Made by a program: the position numbers and the translations under genes
From: Gigaspora rosea
Taxonomy: Eukaryota; Glomeromycota; Glomeromycetes; Diversisporales; Gigasporaceae
NCBI GenBank assembly: GCA_003550325.1
Contig: QKWP01000596.1
Coordinates: forward strand, 143,267-207,266
Direction of reading: 5' to 3'
Length of the DNA stretch: 64,000 nucleotides
Notes under the pieces: model-generated
The model's database searches: none
The model's input: only the letters and a program-made list of their open reading frames with translations
Told to the model about the DNA's origin: nothing
In this document: positions 35,351-46,659 of the stretch, one piece after another
Layout: every line of letters starts with the position of its first letter
Position numbering within the stretch: position 1 is the first letter of the stretch

Positions 35351-36052
35351 ATTCCTTTAATGTAGTGTTTGGATCTGCTAGATTTTTTATCCGGATTATC
35401 TGGATAATATAAATAATAGATAATGATTTTGTTTAACAGATAATTTATCTGGATAATTACTTTAATTTCAGATAATTATCTATAAAAATTTGTATTAATA
35501 TATATGGTAGAAACGGTGAAATTGTGAAATTGATCAAATGTTAAAATATTCATTTATTAATAGTTATTATCTGATATATGCATTTTTAATTCATTAATAA
35601 ATGTATGTCCAAACCATTTTAATTATGATTCCATTTTGGCAACGATATTATAACCATTCTATTCATATGGTTCATGCCAGGTGATTTTTGATAATAATTA
35701 AATACTTCTTTCCAAATTGACTTCATTTTGAATCTCGTATATATATTTATTTATTTATATAATAATTATATATTTTTTTATTTTTATAAAATTATTGTCA
35801 GTCAAAAGTGTCCTGTACATTTTTACCAATCATTTTGTTCATATGATGAAAAAATGTTGTATACCTTTTTTAATCATCATTATTTTCAAATTACAGGCTA
35901 TGAGAATATTTATACGTATGATATACAAACTGTAAATATTTAATTGCTTGCTTGGAAAGCATAAGTGTGTATATGAATTTAATCTTTTAAAGGTATGTGT
36001 TTGTGAATATTTAATATGTATTAGCTAGAGTAGGAGGCACAGTAAAATTTTT

Positions 36053-36830
36053 GGGCATGCCCTTTGAGGCATGCCTCAAACCAAAACATGCTTCACTTAT
36101 TATACCTCAGGCATGCCCCAGTATATAAATCACATGACAAGTTTTGCTTAATTTATACAGTGCAGGACACTTAAAAGCAGAAATCATATAACTTGTCCCA
36201 TTTTCGAAAATTTATAATTAAATTTGATGTTTTTTTGAAATTCTGTATTTTGATTGGTTAAAAATTAATTTTTAAAATTAATTTTTAAAATTAATTTTAA
36301 AATATTTTAAAATTAATCAATCGCAGTGAGCCAAAACACGTGACTTTTTCCATTTTGAGGTAATTTTTTCCGTATCATATAAAAATAGCACACTTTTAAA
36401 CTCATATATATTAAAAAATATATAATAGGTTTTAAATAATTAGAGCCGCTAAGTTGTAGTAAATTAGTTAAACTACAAAATAATGGCCCACTTTTTTTGA
36501 TATTATTAATATTATTAGCTTTTAAAGTTTGGAAAGCCTTTAAGTGTCCCGTACTATATAATGTTCAAAATTATTGTGTGAAATAAATATTTATAGTATA
36601 ATATATAACCATATAAGTATTGGAACCAGAAATAAAATCAGAGCTTTATTCTTTATTTAAATTGAAAATTTATTAAAAACATTTATTTTCTTAGTTTAGG
36701 AAATAATGTCATTAAGATACAGTATTTAACTTTAAGATTGTTCTTGCACAGTATTACATTAGATTTAATTAGCCAATCAATGCGCTGTTATTTTTTGTGA
36801 TCACATGATATGGGCATGCCCTGATAAGAT
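36053..36830. mobile_element. Element with GGGCATGCCC ends, interrupted
   Basis: GGCATGCCCCAGTATATAAA with TCACATGAC near 36106 is mirrored by GATCACATGATATGGGCATG near 36800. Additional GGGCATGCC and GGCATGCC copies lie at 36053-36085. The TA-inserting 399-bp MITE sits inside. Non-coding, edges approximate. Confidence 0.45.
36158..36556. mobile_element. 399-bp MITE (CAGT ends), second copy
   Basis: The end CAGTGCAGGACACTTAAAAG and, from the right, TAGTACGGGACACTTAAAGG match the ends of the element at 20082-20490, as does the interior (reversed): ACTACAAAATAATGG, GAGCCGCTAAGTTGTAGTAA, CCGTATCATATAAAAATAGC. TA flanks both sides. Terminal C/G decay at one end has turned CAGT into TAGT. Confidence 0.8.
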
Positions 36831-37358
36831 GCAAGATTTTGTGCATGAACGCTATTTAAATTGCAGTATAACTATATACTATATGAAATCTTCAATATCA
36901 CTCTGATCCTAGTATAAAGCTTTCATACTAAATATGGAATAAAAAATTTGTATTAGCATTTATCATGAGTATAATATGTACCATTAAAGTTGTTATTGGA
37001 GCAAAGTTCCAGAACAACCCAGGTTATACTCTAGTTTAAAGATAAAGTATATTGAGATCTCAAGAAATATAATAACCCGGAGCAAAATTATTGCTTAAAA
37101 CCCAGGTTGCTCTATATATGGAATGATCTGAAGCAATTCCAGGTTGCTCCATATGGATTATCTTGTGTAAAATTAAAACTAGCATATCTACAATTTTGTA
37201 CATATTGATTTAATAGTTAAATTGTATGACACAATTATATGATACACAAAATTTATATTATAGATTTACCTAGTATAAAATATATGTCTAATAATTAACA
37301 GATAATCTAAATAGTTATTCGAATAATGGAATTTTGAACAGGTATAGATAACAGATAA

Positions 37359-37509
37359 GGGGAGTGACAAAATTAAGTGATTTTTTAGAAGGAAAGGAGG
37401 TAAAAAAAGTTGAAATTATATATAAGAACCTGACTATATATATATTAAGAAAGAGGGAGGGGGGATAGGCCTCTGATAAAAAATAATCAGGTGATTAATA
37501 ACACGGCCC
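37359..37509 (+). mobile_element. 151-bp MITE with TAA duplication
   Basis: The ends GGGGAGTGACA and, from the right, GGGCCGTGTTA are short imperfect inverted repeats; TAA flanks both (37356-37358, 37510-37512). Inner ends AAGTGATTTTTTAG and TAATCAGGTGATTAATAA are also mirrored. The GGG start with a TAA/TTA duplication is the habit of PIF/Harbinger-type MITEs. The copy at 58813-58963 has exactly the same length. Confidence 0.8.
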
Positions 37510-37705
37510 TAATGTTTGCTTTCAACAGATAATTATCTTTAGATAAACAGATTATCTAGATCTGAACACTAGAACACTACTTTGATATATAAAAATTTAG
37601 CTAATATTTAATATTTAGGCGATTATATGTTGATTCATTTTTATTCTCTTTTTATTTATCTATATATATATATTTTTTTTAGGTTTATATAATTTAGTAC
37701 ATATG

Positions 37706-37960
37706 TGTTGTAACGCACCCATCTGATAAACCAATCAGATCGTAGCAATCTTTTAAAAAATCACCTGTGGCTCATAATTTTGCTTATGAAACCACTCTTC
37801 GTGCTCTAACAAAAAAATTTCTTACTATAAAACCACTTTTCTCATCTACATACTATTCTAACCTCACCCTAACCCTAACTAACAAAAAAACAGGTTATTT
37901 TGGTTGTTTTGATTTTATGTTATACCAAATTATATAAAGTGCACTACAGTGCACATGCGA
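37706..37960 (+). mobile_element. MITE half with GTTGTAACGCACCCATCTG end and shared module
   Basis: TGTTGTAACGCACCCATCTG, ATAAACCAATCAGATCGTAG begins a sequence found reversed at 63450-63656. It continues through CGTGCTCTAACAAAAAAATT, CTATAAAACCACTTTTCTC, CTCACCCTAACCCTAACTAA and TTTTATGTTATACC. The right end is unclear because GTGCACTACAGTGCAC-type repeats follow. Confidence 0.55.
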
Positions 37961-37964
37961 AAAA

Positions 37965-37976
37965 ATATTAAATTCT

Positions 37977-38007
<31 letters not shown>

Positions 38008-38520
38008 ATAATTACTTCTAAATTTTTTTCGTTTGCTTTCTTTTAATAATTGTTAAATGGATACCAATTCTAAAATAACAATTTAGAATTAATATAAATT
38101 CAGAAATGACATAGCAAGAATACATATAAACTACAAATTAACTTAAGGTTCAAATTGTGTTTATTGCAATTTTATTTAAATATATTAATTTGATTTTATT
38201 GAGTTTTTTTATTTAATATTTATTTAATATTATTAGGTTCACTTAAATACGATAAACTCACCAATAATTACTTCACAGAAAACTTAATTGCAGAGAATTA
38301 ATTTCAGGCAAAGTTATTTTGCGGCTGATTAATTTATGAGCAAGTTAGTTTCATGGGAGCTATTTTATTAACAACTAATTTCGCAGAAAATTAATTCTAG
38401 TCATTCATTGTTGTTGGAATTAAGTTTAAATTAAAAATTAGTGAAATATGCACCAAAAAATTTAATGGTGCACCATTAAATTTCTATGTGCACTAGCAAC
38501 TCTAGTAGTTTTACTAATTG
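37965..38520. other. AT-rich DNA with GTGCACC inverted motif
   Basis: AATTTAATGGTGCACCATTAAATT (38458-38481) is a palindrome of the GTGCAC type. Repeats of AATTAATTTC, GCAGAGAATTAATTTC and CAGAAAATTAATTC lie at 38280-38400. No gene. Confidence 0.4.
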
Positions 38521-38528
38521 CCTTATAT

Positions 38529-38816
38529 GGGGGTCGTCTAAAGCGGAGCAGAATCATGTGATATATGACAAATCAAATCATTGAATTTTAATGATCTTTG
38601 GCGAAGCGAACATGAAAGAGAAGCAAAAACCTTGAAAAAATACAAAACACAGCAGCCTAAACCTATCTTGGTGTGTTAATTAAAAATGTCGGGAAGGCAA
38701 TTTTGCTTATATATTACAACTTAAAACCTATCTAACCTTAATCTAAGATGACCCTAACCCAAAAGTTAATTTGATAAAATATTTTAGAAGAATTTGCTCC
38801 GCTTTAGACGTCCCCC
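38529..38816 (+). mobile_element. MITE with GGGGGTCGTCTAAAGCGGAG ends and 6-bp flanking repeat
   Basis: GGGGGTCGTCTAAAGCGGAG on the left mirrors CTCCGCTTTAGACGTCCCCC on the right almost perfectly. TTATAT flanks both sides. Its interior (CTAAACCTATCTTGG, TTAATTAAAAATGTCGGGAA, GGCAATTTTGCTTATATATT, GATGACCCTAACCC) equals that of 22910-23198 in reverse. The ends also resemble 24927-25075. Confidence 0.82.
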
Positions 38817-39199
38817 TTATATGGAAGTAGAATGCTGTATATTTCTAATTATAATAAAAAACCCTATAGTAAACAATCAATAAATACTCATATCATATTA
38901 TATACTAATGTGATTTTAATAATTTAACTATCATTAGAATTAAAAAAGTTGGTTCTACAAAGTTTAATTAGAAATTATAAATGCTTGTTTAGTAAAAAAA
39001 TAATTTTATATATAGAAAAACCCTATTTGCATACTATAGAAACTTACTATTATGGGGCTTTCAGAAATTAGCTAATTTTAGAGAAGGTGGGGTTAGCTGA
39101 AGTATCAGATATAATTCCAGCCAAAATTTTATAATTCTGGCCAAAGTTACAAATTATTTTTAACCAAAATGATAGATTTATTAACAATATTTAATAATT

Positions 39200-40986
39200 G
39201 TGACGGCTGATGCTGATTTTGGCTGAAGCTGAATGCCACGCGAGATTTCGGGCCAGAAATTGCAGATCACATCACATGTCGATCATGCCGTACATACCAT
39301 TCGGGCTGGACAACAATCATACCATACCGTACGTATTGTTTTGTTATGCGCAATTGTGCATAAAATTTCTCACAACTCTTTTTTTTTTTTATGTTCACCC
39401 ACAACCTACCCAACACTTATTCGTTCATGAACAACAACAATCCAAGTTTTTTTTATATGTACAATTTGCTCACCCAAATTTTTCAACTAGAGAAANTTTC
39501 TCCTTTTCTCTAGAATACAGCTGCTTACAAACCTTTTTTTTTTTATAACTTTTTTTTTTTTTTTTAACTTTTTTTTTTTTTTTTAAAAAAAAAAGAACCT
39601 TACTTCTATACTTATCCATGCCAGCAATTCCAAAAATCCCCGAAACAGAAGCTGAATACCAAGCCATTGCAGAATATCTTCACTCAAAAACGATACCCAA
39701 AGATGTTCTGAAAAAGTCTGGCAAACCAAATTTTATTCATCGCTACAAGAAATTTGTGTTGGACGAAAATAGAATCTTATACACTCCTGCTGTTGTAAAG
39801 AAAAGCATTATAGTTGAAAGACGCCGTATGGTCCCTAAGTATGACCAAGAATTACGCACCCAGATATTACAGCGTTTTCATGATGAAGCCAATCACTATA
39901 ACTATCACAAAACATTCGATGCAATTTCTGAACACCATATTGGAATTACGCAGGAAGAAGTCCAGGTATATGTCAAGAAATGTTCCTCTTATGCGGTGAG
40001 TACCTACCTTAAAGAAAAGACCGATATGATACCAGTAGTTTCTAAAGCACCGTGGAAACATGTTCAGATCAATCTTGTAAACTTTCGTGATTTCATGGAG
40101 ATGAATGATGGTTTTGCATGGTTACTTACATGTATATGCGTGTTTTCAAAATTCCTTGTAGCTATTCCCCTAAAAAACAAGGAGTCTATTACTGTTGCAA
40201 CTCATCTCGTAGAGAATGTTTTTAAAATTCTGGGCCCTCCTACTATTCTTCAAAGTGACAATGGCAAAGAGTTTGTCGCGCAAATTCTTACTCAAATATG
40301 TGGGACTCTTGGTATTACTATTAGGCATGGTCGTCCCGTCACCCACAGTCTCAAGGCCAGATTGAACGTCTTAACCAGACCGTTTGTCGTGGTTTTACCA
40401 AAATGCTGTGGGATAAGAATAGTCAATTACAACGAAAGGACTAGATTAATGTTGTTGATGCCTTTGTTGTATCGTATAACTCTTCTACACATGAAGCACA
40501 TGGCCATACACCACACGAGGTAATGTTTGGTTGGAAAATGCGCTGTATTTATGATACCTCCGACGAATTGCAGAATATTCCTGAGAAGGGTGATTGTGAA
40601 GATGTTGATGTCATGGCTGAGATTGTTGACCAATATATTTCACGTATACTGCAAGTTCAACAATCCGTCAATGCATCATTAAAGAAATCTTGTAATAAGA
40701 TGTATAAAAAAAGTAGTGTTCATAAAAAAAAATCGCCAAACAATATGATCGAAACCGGGTCCATGGTTGCTATTGCACCAGATCATGATACGAACCAACA
40801 AACTCGAAAACGAATGCTACAGCCAACGTTTTCACAACAGGATGTGTTCAAAGCATTGACAAACAACGATCGCATAGCGATAGTAGAAATAGATAGCAAG
40901 GAGGTTCGAATTTCTGTTAATAGAATTTAAGTTATCTAAATAAGAAAAAAAAAAACTCGAAAAAAAAAAAAAAAAAAGACCCGAAA

Positions 40987-41019
<33 letters not shown>

Positions 41020-42032
41020 AAATAAAAAAAAAAACAAAAAAAAAATCGAATAAGATAATCAAAGGGAGAAAAAGAATAATAGTCGAAAAAAAAAGAGAAT
41101 GAACGAAGGGAAGAAAAGAGAAGATAATCGGAAAGAAGTCAAAAAAAAAGATAACTGAAGAAAAAAAGAGAAGAGAAGAAGATAATCGAAACGAGGTTGA
41201 AAAAAGAAGAAGTTTAAAAAAAAAAAAAGGGAAATGAAGAAAGTCGAAAAAAAGCAACCCGAGAAAGAGAGATCGAAAACCAAAAAAAAAATTCGAAAGA
41301 AATTGAAAAAAAATTGGAGGAAATGAAATAGAGTTAGGTTAGGGTTAGCATTAAAAGTTGGGTTAGGGTCTGGTTTTAGCGTTTTTAGCATAAGCTTTAT
41401 TGCAATAAATCACAATTGAACTTATCTTCAAAAATGCGTTTTTTTGGTGCACTAAAAAAATTTAGTGCTTACAAATATGCAGATCGGTTGTTTTGTTTGT
41501 TTAATTGTGCTACATTCATTTGATCTTTGTTTGCGTCACATGTTCATTAAATTTTTGGGGATTCGTGACCAAACTTTTTTTTTAAATTACAATATTGCCA
41601 CTTAGTCTGGGCTTGGGAATTGGTATTACTACTTGGCTTGGGCTCGAGAATCGGCATTTCTCCTTAGTTTGGGACCACGACCAAGTATCAAAAACCTATT
41701 TCGAAGTAAATTTTGTTTTGCTTGAATAGGTTAGGGTATTGCTAATAGGCTAGGTTAGAAGGCGCTATACATATAAAAATTTGCAAGGAAAATTTTTTAC
41801 TAATGCGCAAAAGGTCTTACTGGTATATGCGATTTTTGACAGTTTTTTGACAAAGCGAATCGTTTGTCCGTTTGTTTTGAATTTTCTGATCGTGCTATGT
41901 TATACCTGAAATCAGATTGCCGGTAGCCCGAATGGTATGTACGGCATGATCAATACGTGATGCGATCTGCAATTTCCGGCCCGAAATCTCACGTGACATT
42001 CAGCTTCAGGCAAAATCAGTATCAGCCGTCAC
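39200..42032 (+). mobile_element. DNA transposon with rve integrase, 7-bp duplication
   Basis: Inverted repeats of about 110 bases begin GTGACGGCTGATGCTGATTT on the left and GTGACGGCTGATACTGATTT on the right, and AATAATT flanks both sides exactly (39193-39199, 42033-42039). It encodes one damaged integrase-type transposase (39618-40930) followed by an unusual A/G-rich stretch (40940-41330) and a reversed copy of the MITE module at about 41330-41830. One base is ambiguous (N at 39496). It is the likely autonomous parent of the MITE at 10415-10951. Cut-and-paste elements with an rve domain include the Ginger and IS3EU groups; their usual duplication lengths differ from 7 bp as far as I recall, so the class is left open. 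Confidence 0.85.
39618..40930 (+). pseudogene. Integrase-core (DDE, rve) transposase, broken
   Basis: The first frame (39618-40335) has an N-terminal region, a zinc-binding-like HxxxxH (His88, His93) with CSSY where CxxC is expected (Cys122, Tyr125), then an integrase core: KHVQINLVNF (an aspartate is expected at Asn152), SKFLVAIPLKNK, GPPTILQSDNGKEF with Asp214. A frame change near 40335 leads to HPQSQGQIERLNQT, whose Glu (40364) is 35 residues after Asp214, the normal D-35-E spacing. The same frame has a TAG at 40442, then NSSTHEAHGHTPHEVMFGWK and a C-terminal region ending at 40930. It resembles the KRBA2-like integrase proteins widely annotated in these fungi. The frame change, stop and two lost catalytic or structural residues make it inactive. 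Confidence 0.8.
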
Positions 42033-43144
42033 AATAATTAATAACTTTTAATTTACTGGATCAAATTTAATGATTTAACTACAAAAATAATCTTCTCAAT
42101 AAAAGGATTCTAGCAAGCCAAAATTATTCTAAAATCAGAATGGATATATACTACTATAAAAGTTTTATAATTTATTAAAAAATTATAAACCATTTATAGC
42201 AACACAAATTTATTCTGATCTCTGAATCCTGTAATTGGATTTTTACAATTTTGAGCTTCTAGAATCCTTTTATTAAGCTGATTATTTTGGTAATTAAATC
42301 ATCGAAATTGTCCCAGTAGATTAAAAGTTATTAACAATTAAAAATTAATTTTCATTGGTAATAACTTTTGATCTACTGGGCCAATTTCAATGATTTAACT
42401 ATCAAAATGATCACCTCAATGAGAGGATTCTACAAGACCAAAATAATTAAAATCTAATTACTAGATTCTAAGATCGGAATAGATTTGTATTACTAAAGAA
42501 GTTTTATAATTTATTAAAGAATTATAAACCATTTATAGTAACACAAATTTATTCTGATCTCTAGATTATATAATTAGATTTTTATGATTTTGAGCTTGCT
42601 AGAATCCTCTCATTGAGCTGATTATTTGGGTAGTTAAATCATCGAAATTGGTCTAGTAGATCAAAAGTTATTAACAATTAAAAATTAATTTTAAATTGTT
42701 TAATAACTTCTGATCTACTTGGCCAATTTCGATAATTTAACTACCAAAATAATCCTCTCAATAAGAGGATTCTGGCAAGCCCAAAATCATTAAAATCCAA
42801 TCACAGAATCCTAAGATTGAAATAAATTTGTGTTACTATAAATGGTTATAATTATTTAATAAATTATAGAACTTTTTATAGTATCACAAATCTATTCTGA
42901 TCACAGGATTCTGTAATTATATTTTTATAATTTTGGCCTTGTCAGAATTCTCTCATTAAGAGGATCATTTTAGTAGTTAAATCATCAAATTTGGTCCAGT
43001 AGATCAAAAGTTATTAATTATTAAATATTATTAATAAATCTATAATTTTGATTAAGAATAATTTTGCAACTTTGGCTGGAATTATAAAATTTTGGCCGAA
43101 ATTACACCTGATACTTTAGCTGATTTCTGGAAGCTCCCTTATAT

Positions 43145-43820
43145 ATATTTCAGAGTTTATTTTAATCTTATAAATATATTTACTTAAGTACTTATGATCA
43201 ATTTATATAGTAAAATTTGAACTTTACTATATAGTAACTACTTGTAATTAATAAAAATCTCTTTTATCTAAAAATAAGCAATTCCAATTTTTGTATAACT
43301 ATTTGCTCAAAAAATAATAGCTTTTTTTAAGCATATATAGTATATTTTGTATAATATAATTAATCGATTATGCATAATAATTCAAATAATTCAAATAATA
43401 CAAATAATACAGATCATTTTGAAATAGCCTGTATTATTTTGTCAAAGATCATTTGCAAATGATCCAAAATTTAAATAATCATAATAACCAGTTATTTTAA
43501 GATTATTTTAAATTATTAGTTATTTGAGCAAATGATATAATTATTTACTAGGAAGTATATTATGTAATATGATTGGTTGTATCTATTGAATAATCTAGTT
43601 TGTATTTTAAGTCTGCTAGAAGTACTATTATATAGAAAATAAGTTAAAATGATTCAGAACTTGAAATTATATTTGAAAAAGATGTCAATAGCAATTGAAT
43701 AGCCTGAGTATATAATGATATAAAGGGTAAGGTTGTTGTTTATTATAAGTGTAGTTTTTGTTTTAGAGCCTTTTATACAAAACCAAAAGTAGATATTATA
43801 AAAGTTTTTGTGAGATTTGG
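43145..43820. other. AT-rich DNA without a gene
   Basis: AATAATTCAAATAATTCAAA and AATGATCCAAAATTTAAATA around 43370-43530 are locally repetitive. Nothing else is recognisable. Confidence 0.4.
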
Positions 43821-43827
43821 TAGTTAG

Positions 43828-44136
43828 CAGTGTTGGCATTTGGACTATGTCCAATAAAAATTTTATTTGGACATGGACAAATATGGACATGGACTAATCC
43901 AAATCGTGTCCATGTCCATATCTTTTCTATATTGAAGTTTTCAGAATATTCCGCACTTTCACCAAATTTTAGTCTCAATTTTGGTTTATATTCGGAATAT
44001 TTCAGAGCTATAGCCTATGCGTTTTATTTGGACTAAGTGTCTTATGTCCAATAAAATAATATGGACAATATGGACATACCATAAATGTCCATATCCAATG
44101 GTCCATATTGTCCATATCCATATTTTGCCAATACTG
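43828..44136. mobile_element. hAT-type MITE with 8-bp duplication and TGGACA repeats
   Basis: The ends CAGTGTTGGCATTTGGACTA and, from the right, CAGTATTGGCAAAATATGGA are inverted repeats, and GTAGTTAG flanks both sides exactly (43820-43827 and 44137-44144). TGGACATGGACA, ATATGGACA and their complements occur many times in both terminal parts, as expected of iterated transposase-binding sites. A second inverted pair, TTCAGAATATTCCG and CGGAATATTTC, lies at the centre. Two open frames through it are by-products. Confidence 0.88.
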
Positions 44137-44429
44137 GTAGTTAGGTATTTATTGAATAGCTTAGTTTTTATTAGACTAATAATACAAGATTGTTTGTAAG
44201 ACAGTATTGGTTTTTTAAGATTTTGGTTAAAACCTTAAGCAGGACCCTGGATATCTAGTATAGAGGACATACTTGATTTTTTTTAGCAAAATTTGAGAAG
44301 CAAAAACCAGTTTTTGCTAATTATCTTGGCATTCAGTGGACCAATTTGAACAAACTTTTTTTTTTAAAATGAAGCTCACAGTGAGGCACATTTAATAAAA
44401 AAAAGGTTATTTAATTCTGATCACTAGAT

Positions 44430-45190
44430 CAAATGTTTTTTTTTATTTTTGTTTTTTTTTTGTTTTCACTTTTTTTTGCTTTCGTTTTGTTTTTCTTTTT
44501 TTTATTTATTTATTTATTTTAATTTTTTTGTACTTTACAAAAACATCAGCCTTTTGCAAGAAAACCACAACTTTCAGTACTTAATATATGCCAACTCAGA
44601 CTTCTGAAACTTTGCAAAAACACAACTGATTTTCCCAGCAATTTCTAAATTTCTAGAAACACTTCTTTAGAGAAATGGGCACAAGTTTTTGCAATTTTCA
44701 CAAGTTCTTGCAAGGTTTCACTTCATTTATTTTTTCGTTTTATATTTTTTGTTTTTGTTTTTTTGTTTTATTTTTAAAATTTTTTTTATTAATTTATCTT
44801 ATTTTAACACTTTGCGAAAACAGAACCCTTACTTTCTGGTACTTTAAAAAACCAACCCTGACTTTTTCAATACTTTGCAACTTTTTTGGCATTTTGCAAG
44901 AACATTAATTTGGCTTTCACAATTTTGAATTTGCAAGAACGCAAACTCTTACTTTAAAGAAATGAAGATTTGGGCTTTATTTATTTTTTTTTATTAGTTT
45001 GCTTACATTTTTTGTTTTTTAATTTGTTTTTTTTTTACTTATTTTTTTAATTTTTATTTTATTTTATTTATTCCTGATTTTTTTGAAACATTGTGACTTT
45101 TCTGGCACTTTACAAAATTTTTCTGCCAATTTGCAAAAACACTAACACTTCTGAAAAATGGGGGTTTTTTCACTTCTTTGCTATTTTTAG
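44430..45190. repeat. T-rich long-period repeat block
   Basis: About three degenerate copies of a 250-300-base unit: a T-rich run (TTTTGTTTTTTTGTTTT) followed by ACACTTTGCGAAAACAGAAC or CTTTGCAAAAACACAACTG and GAAATGGGCAC or AAAATGGGGGTT. No open frame of interest. Similar in style to 3420-4590. Confidence 0.45.
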
Positions 45191-45194
45191 AAAG

Positions 45195-45700
45195 TATTTA
45201 GAAAAAAAGAACAAAACAAAGGTATATCCAAAACAAAAAAAATAGCCAAAGTGAAAACTATAGAAAACAAAGAAGCGAAGATAATAGCTAACTATGAAGT
45301 GAGCAAAAATAAGTATATAGGGCTAGTTTTTTGTATATAGTAATAAAATTATGCAATAAAGTGCGATAGTAGTTAAAATAATATGTAATAATATAAAAAT
45401 AATACTGTAAAGAATATATAATAATTAAAATATAATATATAATAAAATATATAATATAGGTTTAGGCTGCAGATAAGTATTTAGGTTTACTTAGATATAT
45501 ATCTGAGTTTTTATTCTTAGCATTAGATTTAAAAAAAATAAAATTTCTTTCAGTATTGTAAAAAGTTTCTATTAAATTTAATAAAGATAAAAGCAAGGTC
45601 TCACCTTAACATTTAAAAAAAAAATATATATAATATCGATTAAAAATATTTAAAATGTAATATATATAAAATATAATAATAATAAATAAATAACTAATAA
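45195..45700. other. AT-rich DNA without a gene
   Basis: TAATATATAATA-type low-complexity sequence; nothing else seen. Confidence 0.4.
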
Positions 45701-45709
45701 TTAGTAGTA

Positions 45710-46058
45710 CTAAATCGCACCACTGGTGCCAAACACCAGTATGCGGTATAACATGAAGATCAATATCAAAAAAATAAACAAAAAAAATAAACAAAAGTTA
45801 AAGTTGATAAATGTTGAGTTAGAGTTAATAGTTAGGATTAGGGTGAGGCATAATATATAGTAAAATTTCGCAAGGGTTTTTTTTTTTAAAAAAAAAGGTG
45901 GTTTCATAGATAAAATTTTGAGTTAGAAGGTATTTTTTAAAAAAAAATAACAAAACAACAAAAATTTTATGTTACACCTGATCTTTACATTACACTACAT
46001 TTAAAAAATTTGATTGGTGAAAATCATTGTGGTGTTGAGCACCAGTAGTGTGATTTAG
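45710..46058 (-). mobile_element. MITE with CTAAATCGCACCACTGGTGC ends at TA
   Basis: CTAAATCGCACCACTGGTGC on the left is mirrored by CTAAATCACACTACTGGTGC from the right, with TA outside both ends. Read in reverse the interior contains GATCAGGTGTAACATAAAAT, TTGCGAAATTTTACTATATA and CACCCTAATCCTAACTATTA, parts of the shared module. Confidence 0.75.
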
Positions 46059-46360
46059 TAAAACCGATAATAATAAATAAAAATATAAGGGTTTAAAAAT
46101 TTCATGCACCTCACAGTTGTGCACCCCTTGATTAACCAATCAAATTTTAGTACGTAATTGTCAATCTAGATCAAACTGAGCTCTGACCTTTCAACCCATC
46201 AATACAGACTTGCAAAAAATTTATTTTTTATAATTAAAAAATAACATCATTTTTTATTAAAAAAAATATATCATTTTCTATTATTAAAAAGAAAAAAATT
46301 TAACCAAAATATGATGAAACAAGGTGACAAAACTGCACAAGGTTCAACCAATTTCACAAC

Positions 46361-46646
46361 TAGGGTTCCTCAAATTCAAATCAAATCAAATATTGGATCA
46401 ATTTGAATTTGATCAAATCAAATTGATCCTGATTTGAATTTGATTTGATTCAAATATTTGAATTTGAATTTGATTTGAATTTGAATTTTTAATAGTAATT
46501 TTCAAATCAAATCAAATATTTGTCAAATCAAATCAAATTTGGCCATATTTGAATTTGATCAAATCAAATATAGTCAAATTTGAATTTGAATTTGATCAAA
46601 TATTTGATTCAAAGATTTGAAGATCAAATTAAATTGCGGAACCCTA
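46361..46646. mobile_element. hAT-like MITE made of TTTGAATTTGATC repeats, 8-bp duplication
   Basis: The ends TAGGGTTCCTCAAATT and, from the right, TAGGGTTCCGCAATTT are inverted. TTCACAAC flanks both sides exactly (46353-46360 and 46647-46654). The whole interior is a degenerate array of AAATCAAAT, TTTGAATTTGAATTTG and TTTGATCAAATC, each partly self-complementary, so either strand can fold on itself at many places. It looks like simple sequence but the duplication shows it moved as a unit. An ancestral CAGGGTTCC end would suit hAT. Confidence 0.75.
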
Positions 46647-46659
46647 TTCACAACCCAGC

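Larger units (their letters stand above)
35362..37576. mobile_element. Possible AT-rich foldback element hosting nested MITEs
   Basis: GTAGTGTTTGGATCTGCTAG with CAGATAATTATCT-type repeats on the left is loosely mirrored by AGATAATTATCTTT, CAGATTATCTAGATCTGAAC and AACACTAC on the right. Between the ends are the elements at 36053-36830, 36158-36556 and 37359-37509. The match of the ends is imperfect and the call tentative. Confidence 0.35.
39053..43138. mobile_element. Palindromic-core element flanked by TTA, carrying an integrase transposon
   Basis: The left end TGGGGCTTTCAGAAATTAGC and the right end read inward GGGAGCTTCCAGAAATCAGC are inverted, and the next 100 bases (CCAGCCAAAATTTTATAATT, CTGGCCAAAGTT) are mirrored as well. 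TTA flanks both sides. The interior from 42040 to 43020 consists of back-to-back palindromic units of about 300 bases with arms containing GATCTACTGG, GATGATTTAACTACCAAAAT, CCTCTCAATGAGAGGATTCT and AAGCCCAAAATC. It encodes nothing itself. The 2.8-kb element at 39200 inserted near its left end. A relative is 52686-55244. Confidence 0.75.

Noticed and set aside
40832..41391. Phe-rich minus-strand frames of 110-141 codons
   Set aside because: They read the A-rich strand backwards as poly-Phe/Ser/Leu; composition alone explains them.
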